Below, piece after piece: positions 8,033-17,200 of a stretch of 47,432 nucleotides of DNA; position 1 is the stretch's first letter; every line of letters starts with the position of its first letter. Made by a program: the position numbers and the translations under genes. Origin of the DNA: an uncultured Lachnospiraceae bacterium. GTDB taxonomy: Bacteria > Bacillota > Clostridia > Lachnospirales > Lachnospiraceae. Under the pieces are notes generated by a model. It made no database searches, was not told the origin of the DNA, and saw only the letters and a list, made by a program, of their open reading frames with translations. The stretch lies in NCBI GenBank assembly GCA_934437985.1, contig CAKSBI010000018.1, positions 1 to 47,432 on the forward strand, given 5' to 3'.

Positions 8033-9256
8033 ATGAAGGAAAAAGTAATTCTTGCTTATTCCGGTGGACTTGATACTACAGCTATCATTCCATGGCTTAA
8101 GGAGAACTTTGATTATGATGTAGTATGCTGCTGCATCAACTGCGGACAGGGAGAAGAGCTTGATGATCTTGAAGAGAGAGCCAAGCTTTCCGGTGCAACC
8201 AAGCTTTATATTGAAGATGTTACAGATGAGTTCTGTGATGAGTATATTGTTCCATGCGTAATGGCAAATGCAATATATGAGAATAAGTATCTTCTTGGAA
8301 CATCAATGGCAAGACCGGTAATTGCCAAGAGACTTGTTGAGATTGCACGTAAAGAGGGAGCTACAGCAATCTGCCATGGTGCTACAGGAAAAGGAAATGA
8401 CCAGATACGTTTTGAGCTTGGAATTAAAGCACTTGCCCCGGATCTTAAGATTATAGCTGCATGGAGAAGTGACAAGTGGACAATGAACTCCCGTGAGGAA
8501 GAGATTGAATACTGTAAGCAGCATGGAATCCATCTTCCATTCTCAGCAGATTCAAGCTACAGCCGTGACCGTAATCTCTGGCATATAAGCCACGAGGGTC
8601 TTGAGCTTGAGGATCCTGCTAATGAGCCTAACTACGATCACCTTCTTGTTCTCGGTACAACACCTGAGAAAGCACCTGATGAAGACGAATATGTAACAAT
8701 GACATTTGAAGGCGGAGTACCTAAGAGTGTTAACGGCAAAGAGATGAAGGTATCTGATATCATCAGAACACTTAACGAACTTGGCGGAAAGCACGGAATC
8801 GGTATCGTTGATATCGTTGAGAACCGTGTTGTTGGCATGAAGTCGAGAGGTGTATATGAGACTCCGGGTGGAACTATCCTTATGGAAGCCCACCAGCAGC
8901 TTGAGGAGCTTATCCTTGACCGTGATACATACACAATGAAGAAGGATATGGGTAATAAGCTTGCCGATATTGTTTACGAAGGCAAGTGGTTTACACCACT
9001 TCGTGAGGCTGTCCAGGCATTTATCGAATCAACCCAGAAGTATGTTACCGGCGAAGTTAAGTTCAAGCTCTACAAAGGCAACATCATCAAGGCCGGTACA
9101 ACATCACCATATTCACTCTACAATGAGAGCATTGCTTCATTCACAACAGGTGACCTCTATGACCACCATGACGCTGAAGGCTTCATCAATCTCTTCGGAC
9201 TTTCATGCAAGGTACGTGCTATGAAGATGGCAGAGGTTGAAAAGAACAACAAGTAA
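8033..9256 (+). CDS. argG: Argininosuccinate synthase
   Basis: A 407-residue enzyme joining citrulline and aspartate with ATP to give argininosuccinate, the penultimate step of arginine synthesis. The N-terminal PP-loop AYSGGLDTTAIIPWL binds ATP pyrophosphate; GATGKGNDQIRFE and YSRDRNLWHISHEG are conserved substrate-binding segments. I chose the ATG at 8033 because AAGGAGGT lies 8 bases before it and the protein then starts MKEKVILAYSGG, as in homologues; an in-frame ATG 17 codons upstream has no such site and falls inside the promoter-leader. argH is not adjacent. A bidirectional terminator follows. The likely regulator, ArgR, is encoded at 21120–21596. Confidence 0.96.
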   Translation: MKEKVILAYSGGLDTTAIIPWLKENFDYDVVCCCINCGQGEELDDLEERAKLSGATKLYIEDVTDEFCDEYIVPCVMANAIYENKYLLGTSMARPVIAKRLVEIARKEGATAICHGATGKGNDQIRFELGIKALAPDLKIIAAWRSDKWTMNSREEEIEYCKQHGIHLPFSADSSYSRDRNLWHISHEGLELEDPANEPNYDHLLVLGTTPEKAPDEDEYVTMTFEGGVPKSVNGKEMKVSDIIRTLNELGGKHGIGIVDIVENRVVGMKSRGVYETPGGTILMEAHQQLEELILDRDTYTMKKDMGNKLADIVYEGKWFTPLREAVQAFIESTQKYVTGEVKFKLYKGNIIKAGTTSPYSLYNESIASFTTGDLYDHHDAEGFINLFGLSCKVRAMKMAEVEKNNK

Positions 9257-9316
9257 TTATTTTCTATTAATTGGTTGTTGCGTCAGTTTATATATGATTC
9301 TGTAATAAAACATAAC

Positions 9317-9366
9317 AAAACAGCTATGGACACTCCATATTCCAACGATGTGTCCATAGCTGTTTT
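9317..9366. terminator. Bidirectional terminator between argG and the LacI-type gene
   Basis: AAAACAGCTATGGACA (9317–9332) pairs perfectly with 9351–9366 over 16 bp, with an 18-nt loop. A T-run follows in the plus direction and the A-run gives a U-run in the minus direction, so it can end both convergent transcripts. Confidence 0.85.
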
Positions 9367-9386
9367 TAGTGTTACTTCCGGTTTTT

Positions 9387-10394
9387 TTACAACGTCTCCC
9401 CTTCCGAAAACGAATATTCTATCACCGAATCTTCTATCCCGGTCTCATTTCCACGGTCCTTTGCACTGTTAATAAGCCGGAACAGTTTCCCAAATGCAGT
9501 TTTTCCAATCTCATCAATATTACAGTCAATTGAGTATATCCGCGGATATATATCATTCAGCACCGACTGATTATTGAATCCCATAAGGCCAACATCCCCG
9601 GGAACTGACAGACCTTCCAGACGGCACATACTTAAAACCCTGATTGCCAGATTATCATACGCACATAATATCGCACACTTCATCTTTTTATTATTCCTGA
9701 TATAATCTAACACATTATCCCTGTCATAATCCTCAATTATCTCAGATTGAAGACCCAGCTCCGTAACAGCCTGCCTGTATCCTGCCCTCCGCCTTTCAAA
9801 TGAATAGATATTAATACCTGCCTCTTTTGCCCTGGCAAAGTTTATATCAAGATAGGCAATACTGCCATAACCTTTGCCGTGTATAAATGCTACGGCATTT
9901 CTCATGCTCTCATAACCATCAACATCTATATGCGGAAATGTATCTGATATCCGGTTATAGATTGTGACTATCGGAATGTTATAGCCCTTAAGCATATTAA
10001 CATACTCCGTACCGCCGGCAACCGGAAACAGTATAATACCATCCACTCCCCGGTTAATAAGATATCTGATACCATTAAGCTCTTCCTGTATACAGTTGTG
10101 TGTAAGCACAAGTGTAACAAAATACCCTTTCTTCTTGGCTGCTGCTTCTATCGCCTCTAAAAGCGTTGAAAAAAATGTGTCTGCCATGTTGATACATACT
10201 ACACCTATTGTATTCGTACGCCCTGTGGCAAGGCATCTTGCAAGATGGTTAGGCTGGTAATTAAGCTCCCTTGCAACTTCAAGAATTCTGTTTTTAGTTG
10301 ACTCCTTAATGCCACTCCTGTTATTCAGCGCACGGTCAACAGTACCCTCTGATACTCCGCATATCTTTGCTATCTCGCGGATGCTTCCTGCCAA
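9387..10394 (-). CDS. LacI-family transcriptional regulator
   Basis: A 335-residue regulator with an N-terminal LacI HTH (IREIAKICGVSEGTVDRALNN), hinge-helix region HLARCLATGRT, and a periplasmic-binding-protein-like effector domain starting TNTIGVVCINMAD with a C-terminal PGDVGLMGFNNQ segment. I chose a TTG start at 10394: AGGAGG lies 8 bases before it, whereas the GTG three codons earlier overlaps that site. It is the last gene of a three-gene operon behind two ABC exporter subunits, 12 bases after the second. LacI regulators usually sense sugars or nucleosides; here the neighbours suggest it controls the exporter and itself, probably through the palindrome at 14013–14032. The effector is unknown. 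Confidence 0.88.
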   Translation of the reverse strand: MAGSIREIAKICGVSEGTVDRALNNRSGIKESTKNRILEVARELNYQPNHLARCLATGRTNTIGVVCINMADTFFSTLLEAIEAAAKKKGYFVTLVLTHNCIQEELNGIRYLINRGVDGIILFPVAGGTEYVNMLKGYNIPIVTIYNRISDTFPHIDVDGYESMRNAVAFIHGKGYGSIAYLDINFARAKEAGINIYSFERRRAGYRQAVTELGLQSEIIEDYDRDNVLDYIRNNKKMKCAILCAYDNLAIRVLSMCRLEGLSVPGDVGLMGFNNQSVLNDIYPRIYSIDCNIDEIGKTAFGKLFRLINSAKDRGNETGIEDSVIEYSFSEGETL

Positions 10395-10406
10395 ATGCGG
10401 CACCTC

Positions 10407-12170
10407 CTAATTAAGCTGATAATATAAACCCTTAAGCTCCATAAGCTCCTCATGTGTACCCTGCTCCATAATTCCTTTATTGGAAATATACAGAATTCTG
10501 TCTGAATTACGTATTGTTGACAGTCGGTGAGCAACTATAAATGCTGTTTTATTCTCTATAACAATATCCAGTGCTTTCTTAATAAGCATCTCAGTCTCTG
10601 TATCAATTGCACTTGTTGCCTCATCAAGGATTATGACTGATGGGTTTTTAAGGATAATCCTAGCAAAACTTATAAGCTGTTTTTCCCCGGCTGATAATCC
10701 GTTTCCACGCTCTTCAAGCTCATGGTAATATCCATCCGGCATATTCTCAATAAACTTATCAGCATAGATCAGCTTTGCTGCCTCAATACATTCCTCATCA
10801 GTCGCATCTTCCCTTCCGTAACGTATATTTTCGATCACGCTTCCTTTGAAAATAAACGGATCCTGCATAAGCACACCGACCTCTTTCCTAAGGGATTCAA
10901 GTGTTGCCTTCCTCACATCAACTCCGTCTATTGTAACGCTTCCTGCGTCAACATCATAGAACCTTGTCAGCATATTGATTACAGTTGTCTTTCCTGCACC
11001 CGTAGGCCCGACAAGTGCGATTGTCTCCCCCGGTTTTACATGAAGGTCAAAATGTTCAAGAATGTTATCACCTTTTTCATAAGCAAATGTAACATCATTA
11101 AAATCAATCTGCCCTTTTACATTTTCAAGTACAACACTGTCAGAATCGTCAATTATCTCCTCCGGGTAATCTATTGTATCAAATACATGCTCGAGATTCG
11201 AGCTTACGGAAGCAAGCTGCTGGATGATAAATGCTATCTGAGTCAGCGGTCCGCTGAACAATCCCATGTAGTTAGTAAATGCAACTATTATTCCTGCATC
11301 AATAGCTGAATTGCCACCAAGAATCATCGATAATGACACACCATACAGACACAAGGTACCAAGGCTCCAGAATATCTCTACAATAGGTGTGTTAAGCTCA
11401 TTTCTGTAACAGATTTTAATCCATGTTTTAATATTGTCATCATGGACATCCATGTATATACGTTCATTTTCCTCAATACGGTTATAATTCTTAACAATCT
11501 TTTCACCCATAATTGATTCAATAATAAATGCGGTTCTGTTAGATATCTTTGCCCTGTGACATGCAAACATTTTTCTAAGCGAATAACGGAGTATCATAAC
11601 ACATATCATCATCGGCACAACAGTCAGATATACAATTCCGGTAAGTTCAGGACTGATCGTAATCATAAATATACTTACTACGACAAGCTTGATTATATAG
11701 ACCATAAATAGCAGTACATAGTTTGTAAAGAAATTAGCCAGGTCATTTATATAATCCGTTACCCTTACCACAATCTTTCCATTAGGCCTTGAATCGAAAA
11801 AATCAAACGGAAGGCGCTGCAGCTTTTTAAATATCTCCTCACGTATATTTGCAATTATGTTATGGCCAGCCTTACCCATAAGCCTCTGATGTGCAAAGTT
11901 AATTGCAATCTCTATACCGGCTAATACAACAAGCCCTGCCACAATAACAGCAAGTTCCCTGTAATCCTCATTAACAACGACATTATTGATTATCTCCTTA
12001 ATAAGCAATGGGGATACAAGCGAAACTCCGGCAGCCACAAACATAAGGAAGCCTACAAGCATAAATACCTTTTTATAAGGTATAATGTACCTGAGCGTTC
12101 TTCCGAACTGCTTTATATCAATCTTCTTAACTATCACTTCATCTTCAAAATATGTATTACGCGCTGCCAT
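10407..12170 (-). CDS. ABC exporter half-transporter, second subunit of a heterodimer
   Basis: A 587-residue fusion of a six-helix exporter membrane domain (about 1–320) and an ATPase domain. Walker A is GPTGAGKTTVINML, Walker B VIILDEATSAID has the catalytic Glu, and the H-loop is IVAHRLST. The signature reads LSAGEKQ rather than LSGGQ. That combination is typical of the subunit giving the working Walker B but the degenerate signature in heterodimeric exporters. Its start is 3 bases after the partner gene, with GAGGAGG inside the partner's last codons, so the two are translationally coupled. The substrate is unknown; drugs, peptides or lipids are all handled by this family. Confidence 0.9.
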   Translation of the reverse strand: MAARNTYFEDEVIVKKIDIKQFGRTLRYIIPYKKVFMLVGFLMFVAAGVSLVSPLLIKEIINNVVVNEDYRELAVIVAGLVVLAGIEIAINFAHQRLMGKAGHNIIANIREEIFKKLQRLPFDFFDSRPNGKIVVRVTDYINDLANFFTNYVLLFMVYIIKLVVVSIFMITISPELTGIVYLTVVPMMICVMILRYSLRKMFACHRAKISNRTAFIIESIMGEKIVKNYNRIEENERIYMDVHDDNIKTWIKICYRNELNTPIVEIFWSLGTLCLYGVSLSMILGGNSAIDAGIIVAFTNYMGLFSGPLTQIAFIIQQLASVSSNLEHVFDTIDYPEEIIDDSDSVVLENVKGQIDFNDVTFAYEKGDNILEHFDLHVKPGETIALVGPTGAGKTTVINMLTRFYDVDAGSVTIDGVDVRKATLESLRKEVGVLMQDPFIFKGSVIENIRYGREDATDEECIEAAKLIYADKFIENMPDGYYHELEERGNGLSAGEKQLISFARIILKNPSVIILDEATSAIDTETEMLIKKALDIVIENKTAFIVAHRLSTIRNSDRILYISNKGIMEQGTHEELMELKGLYYQLN

Positions 12171-12173
12171 ATG

Positions 12174-13982
12174 TTACACCTCCTCCTTATACTCAAGTAC
12201 CGATCTGCGCTCAGCCTCCTGCACATTATATACATTTGCAAAATGCCCATTCATATTCATAAGCTCATCAAACGTTCCACGTTCTACGATCATTCCGTCC
12301 TGCATATATAGAATCTCATCACAGTCAACTACAGAAGACAATCTGTGGGCGGATATAAGCATTGTTTTTTCAGGATAATTATCCTTAATATCTGCAAGAA
12401 GCCTCTTCTCTGTATTAACGTCAAGGGCACTTGTAGAATCATCAAGCACTATAACCGGTGCATCCTTCAAAAGTGCCCTGGCGATAGATACACGCTGCTT
12501 CTGGCCACCTGATATACCAAGCCCACGCTCTCCGACAATCGTATCATAACGCTCCGGAAGCCCTTTTATAAAGTTATGTGCCTGTGCATGTTTTGCAGCA
12601 TTAACAATCTGGCGCCTCTCTATATCAGGCTCTGCATAAGCTATATTAGAATCAATTGTATTGGAAAAAAGGAACACATCCTGAAATACATATGAAAAGT
12701 TTGCACGCAGGCTGTCAAGCGTATAATCCCTGACATCAACATTATTAATCTCAATCCTGCCGCCGGTAAGATCATGTATACGCACAAGTGATTCAAGAAG
12801 TACACTCTTACCACTTCCTGTTCCACCGACAATCCCTACCTTTTTGCCATACGGAATATCAAGGTTAATGTCCTTAAGCACAGTCTTTCCATCCATTACC
12901 ATATATCCATTCTTAACCCTGATATCAGGCTTATTTTCAATTGTGATTGCATCTTCCTTCTCAGGTACCTTTGACTCACAGCTTAAAAAATCAATCATCT
13001 TACGCCCTGACACAATCTGCTGCTGCATTATGAACAGTGTATTATTGATCTGCGAAATATGGTCCATAATCTTCATAACATAGCTTGATGAAGTAACAAG
13101 AAAACCAACAAGTATATATCCTTTAATTACCAGTACAGCACTTATTGCTATAGAACCTATATAGGCGATCTGTTTTATCGTGCTGAATATAACCTCAAAC
13201 TTTGATGACAGATCAATCTGATTAATATATGAAGCTTTAAGCCGGTCATTTGACTTCCTGAACTTTTCTATCTCCGTATCCTCATTGGTAAATGAACGTA
13301 CAATCCTTACAGCCTCGATATTCTCCTGGACCGTCAGGCTCATCTTACTGTTAGATTCACGGATCTCACGGTAGTTCTCCCTTGCCTGCTTTCTGAACCT
13401 TATAAGCGAGACAGCAAATGCAGGAAAAAGAATAAGCGGAATGAATAACAGAGCAAGATTAATTCTTGCAAGCATATATGAACACATACCAAGCACAAAT
13501 ATACTGTCAAATAATCTTATAAGCATAGTACAGAACAATTCCTTATACATTACCGTATCTGCATTAGCGGTAGTAAGAAGCTCACCGGTATTGAACTCTG
13601 ACAATGTCTCACTGTCAAGTTCCATAATCTTACGGAATGTCGCCTTACGAAGGTCTGTCTCAAGCTTAATTCCAAGCTTCTGTGAAGTAACATTTTTAAA
13701 ATATACAAGCGCAAGCCTTATGCAAAGTAAAATCATAAAAACTATCGATATACTGAAAAACAGCTTCATGGTATGTATATGCCCATATTTTCCGCTGAGC
13801 AAAAATGAAAATATGTTATCTGACGTGGCCGGATGCTCAAGTATTACATAATCTATGAACATCTCTGACAACAGTGGCAGCAGCAGGTCACATATTATCG
13901 CAACAAAACTACATATCTGTATCAATACTGCCATCGGCATATTCTTTTTCCAGTACCGGTACCCAAACTTCAAAACTTCCAT
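12174..13982 (-). CDS. ABC exporter half-transporter, first subunit of a heterodimer
   Basis: A 602-residue exporter with six predicted membrane helices, then an ATPase domain with Walker A GGTGSGKSVLLES, signature ISGGQKQR, Walker B VIVLDDSTSALD and H-loop ISAHRLSS. Asp replaces the catalytic Glu after Walker B. This is what is seen in the degenerate-site subunit of pairs such as TM287/288, and it complements the following gene, which has the Glu but an altered signature. GGAG lies 7 bases before the ATG. It heads the operon, directly behind the promoter and candidate operator at 14013–14069. Confidence 0.9.
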   Translation of the reverse strand: MEVLKFGYRYWKKNMPMAVLIQICSFVAIICDLLLPLLSEMFIDYVILEHPATSDNIFSFLLSGKYGHIHTMKLFFSISIVFMILLCIRLALVYFKNVTSQKLGIKLETDLRKATFRKIMELDSETLSEFNTGELLTTANADTVMYKELFCTMLIRLFDSIFVLGMCSYMLARINLALLFIPLILFPAFAVSLIRFRKQARENYREIRESNSKMSLTVQENIEAVRIVRSFTNEDTEIEKFRKSNDRLKASYINQIDLSSKFEVIFSTIKQIAYIGSIAISAVLVIKGYILVGFLVTSSSYVMKIMDHISQINNTLFIMQQQIVSGRKMIDFLSCESKVPEKEDAITIENKPDIRVKNGYMVMDGKTVLKDINLDIPYGKKVGIVGGTGSGKSVLLESLVRIHDLTGGRIEINNVDVRDYTLDSLRANFSYVFQDVFLFSNTIDSNIAYAEPDIERRQIVNAAKHAQAHNFIKGLPERYDTIVGERGLGISGGQKQRVSIARALLKDAPVIVLDDSTSALDVNTEKRLLADIKDNYPEKTMLISAHRLSSVVDCDEILYMQDGMIVERGTFDELMNMNGHFANVYNVQEAERRSVLEYKEEV

Positions 13983-14012
13983 GTTATAACTCCAATCTCA
14001 ATATAAATATAC

Positions 14013-14032
14013 TTTCGTGGGCGCACACGAAA
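14013..14032. promoter_or_regulatory. Candidate operator of the ABC-exporter operon
   Basis: TTTCGTG and CACGAAA are perfect inverted 7-mers around GGCGCA. The 20-bp palindrome would lie at about +2 to +21 of the predicted transcript, a classical repressor position. The obvious candidate binder is the LacI-type regulator at the end of the same operon. The size and symmetry suit a LacI dimer, but the exact family consensus is not matched. Confidence 0.55.
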
Positions 14033-14040
14033 CATATACC

Positions 14041-14069
14041 ATACTATATCAATCATATTTTATTGTCAA
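14041..14069 (-). promoter_or_regulatory. Promoter of the ABC-exporter/LacI operon
   Basis: On the minus strand a perfect TTGACA (14069–14064) and TAGTAT (14046–14041, 4/6) are 17 bases apart. The predicted start is near 14034, right at the edge of the palindrome at 14013–14032. Confidence 0.55.
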
Positions 14070-14090
14070 CACCTTTTCAGGGAATATTCC

Positions 14091-14141
14091 AAAAAAACAA
14101 AAAATAAACAAGGCAGCCGCACAATAAAGTACGGACTGCCT
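14091..14141 (-). terminator. Terminator downstream of the BIg2 protein gene
   Basis: Read on the minus strand, AGGCAGTCCG-type and CGGCTGCCT arms (14141–14132 and 14119–14111) pair with one bulged base, and the following sequence is U-rich (A-rich 14091–14108 on plus). It lies about 105 bases past the BIg2 gene stop and separates it from the exporter operon. Confidence 0.7.
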
Positions 14142-14246
14142 CGTTAATAGGATTGGGATGATATATATTATATAACAACTCAATATGACATTATTTAATC
14201 AAAAATGTGTCAAAAATATTGCAATCAACCCAAATTCATTTTTTTA

Positions 14247-17200
14247 TCATTTCAACTTTGTTACCCTGACAACACATGACAGCTTTGTTCCATCTACAAC
14301 TGCATATATTCTTGTAGTTCCAGGCTTCTTACCTACAACCGTTCCATTGGATACCGATGCAATAAGCGGATTCTCAGCATACCACTTTACACCTGTATTA
14401 AATCCATTAACCCACAGGTTATGCTTGTCATATGGTCTTATCACTAATGTTCCCCTGTTAAGTCCTACGACCTTGACATCGACTGATGCTGTAGCACCGC
14501 TTGATGTTGTTGCATATACAGTCGCACTTCCGACAGCACGTCCATATATCTTACCCCTGGATGTTATTGCCACAACACTCTTATTATCTGTTGTATAATG
14601 TATGCTATCCGTAGAATTATCAGGCGAAGTCTGGAATCCAACCGACCTTGCCGTTCCAACCGCAATAATAACCTCCGAATCAGGCGGGGTTATCGAATTA
14701 GCCTCAACCTTTTCCTTAACAGTAAGTATACAGGTAGCACTCTTCTTACTGCCATCCTTTGCAGCTGCCTTAATCTTAACTATTCCCGGCGTAACACCAA
14801 GTACAACTCCCTTGCTGTCAATAGTAGCAATTGAAGTATCAGACGATGTCCATGTTACTGACTTGATCGTTGCTGCTGCAGGCTTGATTGTTGCAGACAT
14901 TTTCAATGTGTTGCCGACAAGTACGGATGCTGTCTCATGATTCAGCCTTATTGATTTTACTTTTCTCACTACCCTTATCGCACATGAAGCGGAATACTTA
15001 TTACCTTTATCAGTTAATGATACAGTAATCTTACATTTTCCAATCTTCTTACCGGTAACTTTTCCCTTCTTGGAAACTGTTGCTATCTTCTTATTGGAAG
15101 TCTTCCATTTGTACACAGGCTTAGCTACATTAGCGGCTGTCGGCTTAAGGGTAATCTTTTTACCGAGGCCAAGTTTATATGAGCTGTAATTAAGCGACAG
15201 GCTTACAGGCGGCCTTGCTGTCGGCTGCACCGGTGCATTAACTGTTACTATACATACTGCCTGGTAACCACCATCGTCAGATACACATTTTATAACCGCT
15301 ACGCCTGCACCCTCGGCTTTCACATTACCATCTTTATCAACCGTTGCTATTCCACCATTAGAGGTCGACCACTTAACCTTCTTATTATAAGGTTCAGCAG
15401 GTGTAAATACAGGATTCAGCTTAACCTTCTCACCCACTTTCATCTTATATTCATTCTTATCAAGCGCAATTCCCTTAACAGGGTCACGCACATATACAGT
15501 AACAATCGCATCTTTACCGGATTCCGTCTTAGCCTGTACATATGTCGTTCCGGGTGCAACACCGGTAATAACTCCATCAGCAACCGTTGCTATCTTAGGG
15601 TCTAACGAAAGCCAGCTTACCGAATCAGTACTGTCAGCAGGCGAAAGCGATACCTTCGCAGTTGCATTTTCCCCGGTTCTTACAATAATCTCCTTGTCAG
15701 CAAATGCTATGGCATTTGACTTTTGGAGGACGGTAAGCATACACACTGCCGGAGAATCAAGCCCTTCTCCTTTTGCAAATATCTGAATCTTACCCGCTTT
15801 TTTTGCTGTAATAAGTCCTGTCTTTGAATCGACAGCTGCTATATTACTGTCAGCAGACGAAAATACAACATCAAGCACACTATTCTCAGGATCAACCGTA
15901 TACCGTAGTACGAATGTCTCGCCTGTATACATTGTATGCTCCCTGTCAAGCAGCGTCATTGCATCAGCGGTCTTAATAATAATCAGCTCACATGATTCAA
16001 ACACCTGATTAGGATTCACTTTAGGGTGTACGGTAATATATGCACTTCCGGGACCGACAAATGATACAAGGCCTGTACTGTCAACCTTTGCCACAGACTC
16101 ATCCGAGCTCTCCCATACAAGCTCTAATTCCGTTGCATTGGCCGGGGTAATAGTATACGCAAGCTTCACACCTTCCGTATACATCTTTGCTTCAACCTTT
16201 TTATTCTTAAATGATATACCCGTTATCGGTATCGGATCTACCGGGACAGTTACCTTACAATAAGTCTGTACGCCATTCTCTGTGTTGGTAAGTACAATTG
16301 TTGCCTCACCACTGTTAACTGCCGTTACAAGACAGCTCTTGGCATCAGAAGCCGGCAGAACCGTACATACCTTAGTATCAGTTGACCTCCACGTAAATGG
16401 TGCTATCGTAACATTTCCCGAAAACTTAGCAAGCAAAGTCACTGTCCCACCTTTTTTAATTGAAACCGCAGATGGGTCAATTGTCACTTTATCAATTGAT
16501 GATTCTACACGGACAACGCAGGTTGCCTTCTTGATCGTACCATCAGCAAGACCAAGTATTGCCGTGATCGTTACGTCACTTCCGATTGGAGTCTCTTTTA
16601 AAGCCGTCAGGAGACCTGCCTCATTAACCGAAACTGTCTTCGGGTCACTTGACTCCCAGCTTACTACCCCGGAGTAGGATGTAAATGTTGGGTTCAATTG
16701 CAGCTTCTGTCCCCTGTACATTACAACATTAGTCCTGTCCAATGTAAATGAATCAATTATCCTGAGGGTCAGGTTAAACTCTGTAGATGTAATTCCTGAC
16801 GCAGGATTGGCAAGGTTAAGCACATTATTAGTCTTATCTGCCTTTGCCTTTACGGTAACACTAACCGTTCCCTTCTGCTTTGATGTGATAATCGTTGTAT
16901 CCGAGGCATATGAAACATAGTTTGATGCATCTCCGCCACCACTAAGATTAATAACAGGCAGTGAGAACAGATTGTTAAAATCAGCCGCAGTCAGGTTAAA
17001 TGCATCAGCAAGGTTAAACGCATCATTAACGATAATTGTCTTATCAAAGTCACCGAGCTCTGCATATACCGTAAGATTAAGCACTGTCGGGCTTATCGAA
17101 GTCTTACGGCTTTCTGAAACATATGTACCTTCCGGATAAAACTCAATATAATAGCTTCCGGCTTTTGCATTGAGTACAAGATTAGGGTTGTTAGATGTAC

